Of a DNA stretch of 13,675 nt, positions 1-6,746 are shown piece after piece. The DNA is from Deltaproteobacteria bacterium (GTDB lineage Bacteria > Myxococcota_A > Polyangia > Polyangiales > Houyiibacteriaceae). A program made the position numbers and the translations under genes. The stretch spans positions 1 through 13,675 of the forward strand of contig JAPUKT010000391.1 of NCBI GenBank assembly GCA_027295555.1. The letters run 5' to 3'. Under the pieces are notes generated by a model, which was not told the origin of the DNA, did no database searches, and saw only the letters and a program-made list of their open reading frames with translations. The stretch's first letter is position 1. Each line of letters opens with the position of its first letter.

Positions 1-2
1 CG

Positions 3-788
3 GTCGGGGCCGCCGCGCTCGGCACGGGCTGGCTCGCCGCACGCTACGGCTTGCGGCCACAGCCTTTCTACCTCGGGATCGGATTTGCCGTCGCAGGGCT
101 ACTGCTCTCGGTCTTTGCAGTTCGGGAGACCCGACATCACGTCGAACACGAGTCGGCCATGTGGGAAGCGCCGCCCGAGGGGCTCCCGACACAAGGCGAA
201 GTTTTCTGGCAGACTTCCCTCTTCAATAAAGATCTCTCGTCGGTGTCCCAAGCGGGCCTCGTGAACAACTTGAATGACGGCATGGCGTGGGGAGCGTTTC
301 CACTCTTCTTCGCGGCCGCAGGCATGTCCCTTCGCGAGATCGGCATGCTCACCGCGATCTACCCTGGTGTGTGGGGCATCGGCCAACTCTTCACCGGTGC
401 GCTCTCCGATCGCGTCGGACGCAAGTGGCTCATCGTCACAGGGATGTGGATTCAAGCGGTCGCCATCGCCACGATGGCGCTCTCGAGCAGCCTCAGGGGG
501 TTCGCCGGCGCATCCGTGCTCCTCGGCATAGGCACCGCGATGGTCTACCCCACCCTACTCGCAGCGATCGGCGACGTCGCCCACCCGCAATGGAGGGCCT
601 CGGCCGTCGGTGTCTATCGACTTTGGCGCGACTTGGGCTACGCCGTGGGCGCTCTCCTCGCAGGTCTGATCGCCGACCGCTTCGGCCTTGCCGCCGCGAT
701 TTGGACCGTCGCCGCCCTCACCTTCGCATCGGGCGCGCTCGTTGCCCTTCGCATGCGCGAGACTCTACCCTCTTTAGGCGAAGAATGA
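3..788 (+). CDS. MFS transporter, 5' partial
   Basis: The gene enters from the left edge: its frame is open from base 3, so a TTG at base 51 is not a true start. The visible 261 residues are rich in hydrophobic segments separated by short charged loops, roughly eight membrane spans, as expected for the C-terminal two thirds of a 12-span major facilitator protein in the inner membrane. The loop GALSDRVGRKW is the classic MFS motif A (G-x-L-x-D-R-x-G-R-[KR]) between spans of the second half, and a long polar loop (around HHVEHES to TQGEVFW) is the usual central cytoplasmic linker. The 3' end overlaps the convergent Rieske gene by 15 bases. The substrate cannot be read from sequence; proton-coupled efflux or uptake of a small molecule is the family norm. 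Family call secure, role unknown. Confidence 0.9.
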   Translation, partial: VGAAALGTGWLAARYGLRPQPFYLGIGFAVAGLLLSVFAVRETRHHVEHESAMWEAPPEGLPTQGEVFWQTSLFNKDLSSVSQAGLVNNLNDGMAWGAFPLFFAAAGMSLREIGMLTAIYPGVWGIGQLFTGALSDRVGRKWLIVTGMWIQAVAIATMALSSSLRGFAGASVLLGIGTAMVYPTLLAAIGDVAHPQWRASAVGVYRLWRDLGYAVGALLAGLIADRFGLAAAIWTVAALTFASGALVALRMRETLPSLGEE

Positions 789-1730
789 TTGGTACCACTT
801 CCGGATCTCGCCGATCGGGCCGTCGCCATCGGCGAGGAGCGGTTTGTCGCGCCAGCGCTTGTGCTCCCAAATGGCCACGTCTTGGAAGTATCCGTCTCGG
901 GCAGCGGCCATGTGCGTGAGGATCACGTTTCGGTCGAGCTCAACTCCTTCGCCGGTGTAAAGCATGACACCGAAGCGTAGGATCAAGTTCTCCTCGTCAA
1001 TGGGGACGTGGGCGTTGATAAGCACCATGTCGTAGGCCCACATGAGGTGGGTGAACTGCACGGCGGGGCCGTGATAGGTGGCCACGGTCTCGACAGAGAT
1101 CGGCTTTCCGTCGAGTGTCCCGCCCCTGCCGATGGTTCGCTGGGTTGCACGCGGGCCATCGATGATCATTTCGAACTGGTCGATAGTCTGGTTATGAACC
1201 TGGCGGAAATGGGCTTTGTCCGCCACGTTTTCGATCACCTCACGGGGTTGGGTCGCGATCGTGATCTCGGCGCGCTCGAGCGAGGTCCAGGCCGGATCGT
1301 CCAACTCTTCGATCGGCGGGACCTCATACCTCGGCGAAGAACCTTCGGGGCCGATGTACGCCAGGATCATTTCGCTGTGCTCGGCCACCGGGTAGGAGCG
1401 GAGGGCTGCCCGTGGTGGTATGCGTGATGCGTATGGTACGTCGACGCATCGCCCCTCCGAGGAGAAGCGCCAGGCGTGAAAGGGACACACGATGTCGTCG
1501 CCCTCGACGCATCCGCCATAGCCCAGGTGGGCGCCCAGGTGGGGGCAGTGCGCGTCGAGGAGCGTGGGCTTCCCTGTCTCGCCCCGAAAGAGCACAAAAT
1601 CCCTCGCGAAATAGCGCAGTGGCATCACGGCGCGCGGTCCGAGGTCGGCGCTCCAGCAGACCATGTACCAGCCTTCGGCGAACTTCGTGCCGGTTGACTG
1701 TTGACCTGACGGCGCTCCGGACATGGCCAT
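774..1730 (-). CDS. Rieske [2Fe-2S] oxygenase, KshA/DAF-36-like
   Basis: A 318-residue terminal oxygenase. The Rieske domain lies at about residues 17-125 with ligands C62, H64, C82 and H85 (CPH, 17 residues, CPFH). The mononuclear iron site is seen as NVADKAHFRQVH, giving D171, H174 and H179, with D284 in YFQDVAIWEHK as likely third ligand. This D-x2-H-x4-H spacing and the C-terminal block PLLADGDGPIGEIRKWYQ resemble 3-ketosteroid 9-alpha-hydroxylase KshA and cholesterol 7-desaturase (DAF-36/Neverland), which hydroxylate or desaturate sterol rings in the cytoplasm. It is shorter than KshA (about 380 residues). No ferredoxin reductase partner (KshB type) is in the window. ATG at 1730 is used; an in-frame ATG lies two codons downstream and neither has a clear SD. 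It diverges from the LysR gene, which may control it. Family sure; steroid substrate is inference. Confidence 0.9.
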   Translation of the reverse strand: MAMSGAPSGQQSTGTKFAEGWYMVCWSADLGPRAVMPLRYFARDFVLFRGETGKPTLLDAHCPHLGAHLGYGGCVEGDDIVCPFHAWRFSSEGRCVDVPYASRIPPRAALRSYPVAEHSEMILAYIGPEGSSPRYEVPPIEELDDPAWTSLERAEITIATQPREVIENVADKAHFRQVHNQTIDQFEMIIDGPRATQRTIGRGGTLDGKPISVETVATYHGPAVQFTHLMWAYDMVLINAHVPIDEENLILRFGVMLYTGEGVELDRNVILTHMAAARDGYFQDVAIWEHKRWRDKPLLADGDGPIGEIRKWYQSFFA

Positions 1731-1772
1731 ATCATACGCGTGTTGCGCTCCCGGGACTCATAGCGATTGATC

Positions 1773-1796
1773 ATGGTACCATTCGCTGTAATTATA
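1773..1796. promoter_or_regulatory. Divergent promoter/operator candidate between Rieske and LysR genes
   Basis: The 73-base gap between the two divergent genes contains a perfect 10-base palindrome, ATGGTACCAT (1773-1782), and on the minus strand a perfect -10 hexamer TATAAT (1796-1791). Transcription of the Rieske gene from there would start near 1784, next to the palindrome, a common operator position. No good -35 is seen upstream of this -10. On the plus strand TTGATC (1767-1772) and TAATTA (1789-1794), spaced 16, could drive lysR but would leave almost no leader before ATG 1804. LysR proteins commonly bind in such divergent gaps; that this one does is inference. Confidence 0.4.
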
Positions 1797-1803
1797 GTTG
1801 AGC

Positions 1804-2721
1804 ATGCAGGCGACCCGTCTCAGCAGCCTGAATCTCAACGCGCTCGTGGCGCTGGACACTCTCCTCTCGGAGCGCAACGTCACCCGAGCGGCTCGCCGGG
1901 TCGGGATCACCCAGCCGGCGATGAGCCAGACGCTCGCACGGCTGCGCGACCTATTCGCGGATCCACTTCTCGTGCGTCGGGGACGGACCATGGTGCTCAC
2001 GCCGCGCGCCGAAGCGATGTTGGGACCCCTGGCCGACGCGCTCCTCGCGGTCGATCGAGCGGTTCAGTTGGGGATGGGCTTTGATGCAGCGACGTCGACC
2101 CGCATCTTCAAAATGGCCCTTCCCGATCTGATCGTGACCATGGTCCTTCCATCGGTGCTCCGGCTATTGGCCGAAAGGGCACCCGGCGTCCGAGTGCAGG
2201 TCGAGCCGCTTTCCATCAGCGGGCTCTCCGAGAAACTCTCCTCGGGCCAAATCGATCTCGTGCTCGCCGTCTATCTCAGCTCTGCCCAAGGGCTCCGTAA
2301 GGAGACGCTTTTCGTCGACGACTACGTTTGCCTCGTCCGGCATGGACATCCGCTCGCGCGTCGAAAACGGGTGCGCATCGGCGACTACGCCGCCCACGGT
2401 CACCTCGCCTACACACCGGTTGGCTTCGTTCCCCGCCCCATGTCCGAGGCCGTGCCCGGCCTCGCCTCGACCTCGGGAATTCGCGCTTCGGTCCCCTATC
2501 TCTTGGCGTTGCCCGAGGTGGTGAGTAACACCGACCTCGTGGCGACCGTGCCCCGACGTCTACTTGCGGCGCCCATCGATCTCAGTAGCGTAGTCACTCT
2601 CGAGGCGCCGCGGGAGCTCCCACCCGTAGTTCACTCGCTCTGGTGGCATCCCCGTTTCGATTCAGACCCGGCCCACCAGTGGCTCCGGGCACAACTACAC
2701 GAGGCCCTTGACTCGACGTGA
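1804..2721 (+). CDS. LysR-family transcriptional regulator
   Basis: A 305-residue one-component regulator of normal LysR length. Residues 7-66 form the winged helix-turn-helix: the block NVTRAARRVGITQPAMSQTL is the recognition region and DPLLVRRGRTMVLTPRA the wing and linker start. The remainder (about 90-300) is the periplasmic-binding-like effector domain. The N-terminus looks most like the NahR/NodD/LeuO branch, whose members often control aromatic or other catabolic genes. ATG at 1804 is preferred over TTG at 1798, which would add only two residues. It is transcribed away from the Rieske gene, the textbook arrangement for a LysR protein and its target, and is followed after 14 bases by the luciferase-like oxidoreductase, so it may be co-transcribed with one target and face another. 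The ligand is unknown. Confidence 0.93.
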   Translation: MQATRLSSLNLNALVALDTLLSERNVTRAARRVGITQPAMSQTLARLRDLFADPLLVRRGRTMVLTPRAEAMLGPLADALLAVDRAVQLGMGFDAATSTRIFKMALPDLIVTMVLPSVLRLLAERAPGVRVQVEPLSISGLSEKLSSGQIDLVLAVYLSSAQGLRKETLFVDDYVCLVRHGHPLARRKRVRIGDYAAHGHLAYTPVGFVPRPMSEAVPGLASTSGIRASVPYLLALPEVVSNTDLVATVPRRLLAAPIDLSSVVTLEAPRELPPVVHSLWWHPRFDSDPAHQWLRAQLHEALDST

Positions 2722-2735
2722 CGAAGGAAGAAGCC

Positions 2736-3605
2736 ATGCGCATAGCCTACGCCGAAGCGATGTGTGATCCGACTCAGTACGTTCCGCTGGCCCAGGCCGC
2801 AGAAGACGCGGGCTTCGATGCCTTCGTGATCCCGGACTCGCTCGCCTACCCGGAGCACTCGGACTCCAAGTACCCGTACACGCCGGATGGCAACCGCGAG
2901 TTCCTCGAGGGGGCCCCTTTCATCGATCCCTTCGTGCTGGTCGCCACGCTCGCGGCGGCCACCAAGACGCTCCGCTTTCATACGTTCGTCGTGAAGTTGC
3001 CGGTGCGTCACCCGGTCCTGGTAGCCAAGCAGGCGGCCTCTGTGGCGGTGATGAGCGGCAACCGCTTCAGCCTGGGCGTGGGCCTGAGCCCGTGGCCCGA
3101 GGACTTCGATATCTGTGATGTGCCCTGGAAGGCGCGCGGCAAGCGCATGAACGAGATGATGGAGATCATCCGGGGGCTCACCACGGGAGATTTCTTTGCC
3201 TACGAGGGCGACACCTTCCACCTGCAGTCGATCAAGATGACGCCGGCACCGAGCGAGCCGATCCCGCTGCTCGTGGGCGGCCACTCGGACGCGGCACTGC
3301 GCCGCGCCGTCACCCTGGGCGACGGTTGGATGCACGCCGGCGGTGACCAGAAGGAGCTAGAGACGATGATCAGCAAGCTCCACACGCTGCGCAAGGAGCT
3401 CGGTGTCGAGGACCGCCCTTTCCAGATCCATGCCGCCTCCTTCCTCGCCCTCACCCCGGACGGGCTCAAGCAGCTCGAAGACCTCGGGGTCACCGACGCG
3501 GTAATCGGCTTTCGCGTGCCGTACCAGAAAGACACCACGCCGCTCGAAACCAAGCTTCAGTCGATCCGCATGTACGCGGACAACGTTCTCAGCAAGATCA
3601 AGTAG
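2736..3605 (+). CDS. LLM-class flavin/F420-dependent oxidoreductase
   Basis: A 289-residue luciferase-like monooxygenase family protein (TIM barrel). Typical features are the early block QAAEDAGFDAFVIPDS, the strand LRFHTFVVKLPVRHPVLVAKQ, the block NRFSLGVGLSPW, the segment RGKRMNEMMEIIRGL, and PIPLLVGGHSDAALRRA followed by LGDGW. Such enzymes use reduced FMN with oxygen, or F420, to oxidise or reduce organic substrates; sequence alone does not settle the cofactor here. ATG at 2736 is chosen because AAGGAAG (2724-2730) sits five bases upstream; a GTG at 2718 overlapping the lysR stop would bury that SD and add six residues. The short gap to lysR implies co-transcription. It converges with the alkA fusion, with a 90-base gap lacking a convincing terminator. 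Confidence 0.9.
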   Translation: MRIAYAEAMCDPTQYVPLAQAAEDAGFDAFVIPDSLAYPEHSDSKYPYTPDGNREFLEGAPFIDPFVLVATLAAATKTLRFHTFVVKLPVRHPVLVAKQAASVAVMSGNRFSLGVGLSPWPEDFDICDVPWKARGKRMNEMMEIIRGLTTGDFFAYEGDTFHLQSIKMTPAPSEPIPLLVGGHSDAALRRAVTLGDGWMHAGGDQKELETMISKLHTLRKELGVEDRPFQIHAASFLALTPDGLKQLEDLGVTDAVIGFRVPYQKDTTPLETKLQSIRMYADNVLSKIK

Positions 3606-3695
3606 GAGCCTCCGGTGAACACGGCGATGTGGCTAAGTCCCAGTCATGTTTGAGGTTCGAAGCTCGGCATGCTGCGCGAGATCTCGGTTTTCTGG

Positions 3696-5159
3696 TCAAC
3701 TCGGGTGAGGCTGCGACGCCCTCGTCCCGAGTGCCTGCCACAAAGACATCGCGGCGTACGCCCGCCACGGTCGCCACGCTTCCGCCAGGAGCTCTGCTTG
3801 CTTCGTCGAGAGCAAGGCCCCATTTTTGCTTAGCGCCTTGCGTATGCCGAGATCAACGGCGGGAAACGCATCCGGTTCGCGGTAGATGCGCATCGCGAGA
3901 TAGTTTGCTGTCCATGGACCGATCCCGCGTACGTCGGACAGTGCTTCAAGGGTGTCCTGCAACGACGAAGACGCGTCCAGCGCCAACTCACCCGACGCCA
4001 CTCGACGGGCGAACACCCGGATCGTGTCCGCGCGCTGCCTGGGAATACCAATGTTTTCGATCCGGGCGCGGCACAATCGTTCAGGCCGAGGAAAGATGTG
4101 ACTCAACCCGGGGGTTTGGGAGTGTATCGGCGTTCCATATCGTTCGACGAGGCGTCCAGCCAAGGTCGTTGCGCTTTTCACGCTCACTTGTTGACCCAGA
4201 ATGGCCCTTATCGCGCCCTCAAAGCGATCAAACACCCCAGGGACGCGCACGTCCTTCGGTTGCGCGATCGCTCTACGAAGCACTCGGTCGGTGCGGAGCT
4301 GTTTTCCGATCGCGCCAAGGTCTGCGTCGACGTCGAAAAGGCGACGAATCCCATTCACAACCGCGAAGAGATGATCGCAAAGCGACTCGCTGACGACGAG
4401 CTCAATCGTCTGATCGCCGGGGCAATACTCTGCTACGAGCTCTCCTACGGCGTCTTGGATCGAAACCGTCCTCACATAGCAGCCGCTCACAACCCGTTCA
4501 ATCCCCGGAATCGCTCGCGGCGCGATAAAAGCAAGAACCGTGTCGTAGCTGAAAGGCTGACGAACCGAAACTCGCAGACGCAGCCTCCCATTGGCCCCGG
4601 ATGCGGTCTTGCGAAGTTCACTGGGGGGGCAACCAAAGCTCTTGCGCATGACTTCGTTGAAGCGACGGATACTTCCGAATCCGGTGATGGTGGCGATTCG
4701 CGACATTGGAAATTCCGTGCTGTCAATGAGGTGCCGCGCGAAATGCGCGCGCCTTGTTTGGGCGAACTGCAGCGGGGTGGTGCCTAAGTGCTCGCGGAAC
4801 AGGCGTCTCAACTGTCGATCTCCCATGCCTAGGCGCTCAGAGAGATCCGCCAATCCTCCGACGTCGAGTGCGCCTTCGCTGATGAGTCGTAACGCCCTGT
4901 AAACCGTTGCTGAGGTGCCTACCCACGCGGGCGTGCTTGGGGCTGCGTCCGGTCGACACCGCCGGCACGCGCGGAACCCCGCTGCTTCCGCGGCCGCGGC
5001 GTTCGAAAAGAAGGTTACATTTTGGCGCAAAGGTAACCTGACGCGACAGATGGGACGGCAGTAGATTCCAGTCGTCTTCACCCCGGTAAAAAACCGCCCG
5101 TCGAAACGAGCATCGCGCACCGTCAACGCTCGATAACACTCGTCAGGGGACAACTCCAT
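3696..5159 (-). CDS. alkA: Ada/AraC-AlkA fusion: methyl-phosphotriester sensor and 3-methyladenine DNA glycosylase
   Basis: A 487-residue three-part protein. Residues 1-75 are the Ada N-terminal zinc domain: C34, C38, C65 and C68 match the C38/C42/C69/C72 set of E. coli Ada, so C34 is the likely acceptor of methyl groups from DNA phosphotriesters. Residues 80-185 are an AraC-type double helix-turn-helix. Residues 195-480 are an AlkA glycosylase with AILGQQVSVKSA, the helix-hairpin-helix VRGIGPWTANYLAMR (410-424), catalytic D436 in FPAVDLG, and the late WRPWRAYAAM block. It would remove 3-methyladenine and related bases while sensing alkylation. The O6-methylguanine transferase domain of classical Ada is absent, and none is encoded in the window. 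Fused Ada-AlkA proteins of this length are known in bacteria. It is flanked by unrelated genes and probably transcribed alone, perhaps autoregulated. Confidence 0.95.
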   Translation of the reverse strand: MELSPDECYRALTVRDARFDGRFFTGVKTTGIYCRPICRVRLPLRQNVTFFSNAAAAEAAGFRACRRCRPDAAPSTPAWVGTSATVYRALRLISEGALDVGGLADLSERLGMGDRQLRRLFREHLGTTPLQFAQTRRAHFARHLIDSTEFPMSRIATITGFGSIRRFNEVMRKSFGCPPSELRKTASGANGRLRLRVSVRQPFSYDTVLAFIAPRAIPGIERVVSGCYVRTVSIQDAVGELVAEYCPGDQTIELVVSESLCDHLFAVVNGIRRLFDVDADLGAIGKQLRTDRVLRRAIAQPKDVRVPGVFDRFEGAIRAILGQQVSVKSATTLAGRLVERYGTPIHSQTPGLSHIFPRPERLCRARIENIGIPRQRADTIRVFARRVASGELALDASSSLQDTLEALSDVRGIGPWTANYLAMRIYREPDAFPAVDLGIRKALSKNGALLSTKQAELLAEAWRPWRAYAAMSLWQALGTRASQPHPS

Positions 5160-5164
5160 GTTGC

Positions 5165-5216
5165 GATCCTAGTTGGTTTCCGCTGTGGGGCTGGCGGTTT
5201 TTGGACATGATCCTAG
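5165..5216. repeat. Two direct copies of GATCCTAG upstream of the alkA fusion
   Basis: The octamer GATCCTAG occurs at 5165-5172 and 5209-5216, start points 44 bases apart, inside the 75-base gap just upstream of the Ada/AraC-AlkA start codon. About four helical turns apart, they could be binding half-sites for an AraC-type dimer, possibly the fusion's own regulator domain. Chance recurrence of an octamer in so short a gap is not negligible, so this is weak. Confidence 0.2.
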
Positions 5217-5234
5217 GGACCGACTGGGGTTGGT

Positions 5235-6005
5235 CTAGCTTCCCACGCTTGAGCACCGCTCCGCGGCTTCGAAGCGGCCTTTCATCTTGCCCATCCATAT
5301 GCTCATGAGGGCGGGTTTGGGAAGGCCGAGAGAGCGGAGCTCGTCGGCGATGGGGTGGGCGCCCAACTCGATGTCGGCGCCGCGGAGTTGGACACCCAGG
5401 TTCTCAGCGCTCGAAGCGAACTCGGTCTTGTGGAGGGCGCCGTCGATATAGCTGTAGGTGCAGAGGGTTTGCTCAGGGAAGCTTCGCTTCCCACCGATCG
5501 GCACGCTTACCCGGAGCACGTTGTGGCCGTCCTTGCTCCAAGTGCAGTGCGCGCGATCGCCGCTCGTGTCGAAGTCGATTTCGTCGACGGTCTTCGGGAA
5601 GCCCCAAATCGTTTGACCGGCCTCGCAAGTAAAGGACTGATTGACCGGCAGATGGATGATGTGGGTGGGGAGGCGGCCACGCATCATGTCGATCGCAGTG
5701 CCCGCGTACGGAAGGCCGCGTGGCGCGCCACGCTCGCGAACGAAAAACGCGATCGACACTTCGTTGTAGTCCCCGAGGTCGTTGTCACGGTAGTCGATGC
5801 AGGTAATGCTGAGCAGTCCGCGGCGGGGCATCACCTCGGCGATCTCGAGCTCGGGACCAGGCAGTAACAGTTGCGCCGCCCGTGAGCTGACCAACCAGGT
5901 GACGGTCGCGGAGCAGGCGTCCCGGACGATGCATGGCATGGTCACGGTCCGGCCTTGAATGAGGTAGCTATTCGGGGGATTAGGCTGGCTCAGCGCGGGT
6001 TCCAT
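5235..6005 (-). CDS. Acetoacetate decarboxylase-like (ADC) family protein
   Basis: A 256-residue protein starting at ATG 6005. The frame stays open far upstream, but that extension reads antisense-like low-complexity sequence over the arsenate-reductase-like gene and is not coding. ADC-family marks include DYNEVSIAFFVRERG (79-93) and WGFPKTVDEIDFD (134-146). K138 in FPK aligns with Schiff-base K115 of the clostridial enzyme (AYPKKLG), while the second lysine is T139 here. Length is close to the 244 residues of true acetoacetate decarboxylase. Members of the wider family decarboxylate beta-keto acids or act as aldolase-dehydratases in natural-product and catabolic pathways, so acetoacetate need not be the substrate. 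It follows the phosphatase-like gene after 26 bases on the same strand, implying one transcript. Fold secure, reaction unknown. Confidence 0.82.
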   Translation of the reverse strand: MEPALSQPNPPNSYLIQGRTVTMPCIVRDACSATVTWLVSSRAAQLLLPGPELEIAEVMPRRGLLSITCIDYRDNDLGDYNEVSIAFFVRERGAPRGLPYAGTAIDMMRGRLPTHIIHLPVNQSFTCEAGQTIWGFPKTVDEIDFDTSGDRAHCTWSKDGHNVLRVSVPIGGKRSFPEQTLCTYSYIDGALHKTEFASSAENLGVQLRGADIELGAHPIADELRSLGLPKPALMSIWMGKMKGRFEAAERCSSVGS

Positions 6006-6031
6006 TGCCGCGCAGTATAAGGGAAGAGTCG

Positions 6032-6643
6032 TCAGACGCGAGCACGCGAGAAGAGGTAAAGCATCTCGGCGCCGATTTGGCGGCAGCGTGCGTCGTAGGT
6101 CGAGGCTTCTTCCGGCGTGCCGTCGGAAGCCTTGGGATCGTCGTACGCAATGGGAACCCGTAGCGCTGCTCCGTGAACTACAGGACAGGCTCTGTCCGCT
6201 TGCGAGCAGGTCATGACCGCAACGAAATCCCTCTGGGGATTGAACGCATGGCCATAGGTCTTGGAGAAACACTCGATCGTGGGTGCGTCCTCGGAGTAGC
6301 GGACGCGATAGGGAGGATTCTCTCCGCCGGGGTTCTCGATGACGAAACCCACCCGTTTCAACGCCTCGACCGCGCGGGGGTTGAACGAAGTCGCCTCGGT
6401 GCCGCCCGAATACGTCTCTACACCTGTGACGCCGTAGTGCGCAGCAGCCGCCGCCGCCCAGAGCTGCGCCATGTGGCTGCGTCGTGAGTTGTGCGTGCAG
6501 ATGAAGGTCAGCTCGATAGGCCCGCCCGCAGCCACTCGTTCGGCGACGAAGATCGCAACTCGCTCGAGCGCAAGCTTGCGATCGTCGGGAATTGCGTCGA
6601 AGCGGAGCACGAGCTCGTCGATGGTTCGCTCCACGTCTCCCAT
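6032..6643 (-). CDS. Arsenate reductase/LMW protein-tyrosine-phosphatase-like protein
   Basis: A 203-residue protein of the longer low-molecular-weight phosphatase type. After a helical N-terminal extension (1-42), the phosphate loop is CTHNSRRS (C49 to R55, C-x5-R). YSGGTEAT, AFNP and the second redox region MTCSQADRACP (C146, C153) follow, then DDPKASDGTP (169-177), which would supply the acid Asp. Homologues of this length in Bacteroidetes and other phyla are annotated as arsenate reductase or protein-tyrosine-phosphatase; they would reduce arsenate to arsenite through a cysteine relay, or dephosphorylate proteins. ATG 6643 gives the usual family N-terminus (MGDVERTIDEL); extension to 6796 would run across the divergent epoxide hydrolase start. 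No ArsR, ArsB or Acr3 gene is nearby, so a role in arsenic resistance is uncertain. Probably first gene of an operon with the ADC-like protein. Confidence 0.88.
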   Translation of the reverse strand: MGDVERTIDELVLRFDAIPDDRKLALERVAIFVAERVAAGGPIELTFICTHNSRRSHMAQLWAAAAAAHYGVTGVETYSGGTEATSFNPRAVEALKRVGFVIENPGGENPPYRVRYSEDAPTIECFSKTYGHAFNPQRDFVAVMTCSQADRACPVVHGAALRVPIAYDDPKASDGTPEEASTYDARCRQIGAEMLYLFSRARV

Positions 6644-6715
6644 GGTCGGGGAGTCTCTGGCTGTCAGCCTTCGATTGCAAGCCGAGTCGTGAGAAATCCG
6701 CAGGGTTTGCAGCAT

Positions 6716-6725
6716 CGAGGCCTCG
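6716..6725. promoter_or_regulatory. Palindrome CGAGGCCTCG in the divergent gap before the epoxide hydrolase
   Basis: A perfect 10-base palindrome lies 21 bases upstream of the epoxide hydrolase ATG, in the 103-base gap shared with the divergent phosphatase-like gene. It could be an operator, but no convincing promoter hexamers accompany it and such palindromes arise readily in GC-rich DNA. Confidence 0.15.
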
Positions 6726-6746
6726 GTCCTAGAAAGCGCGAGCAGC

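Noticed and set aside
3629..4787. Plus-strand frames of 254 and 229 codons opposite the alkA fusion
   Set aside because: They are shadows of a gene with intact zinc, helix-turn-helix and glycosylase motifs; no domain is seen in them.
5218..5235. Stem GACCGAC / GTTGGTC after the ADC-like gene as a terminator
   Set aside because: It contains a G-T pair and has no T run on the minus strand, so it is not a convincing intrinsic terminator.
6006..6680. N-terminal extension of the ADC-like frame to 481 residues
   Set aside because: The extra part reads across the phosphatase-like gene in another frame, giving Arg/Ser-rich sequence. Family homology begins just after ATG 6005.
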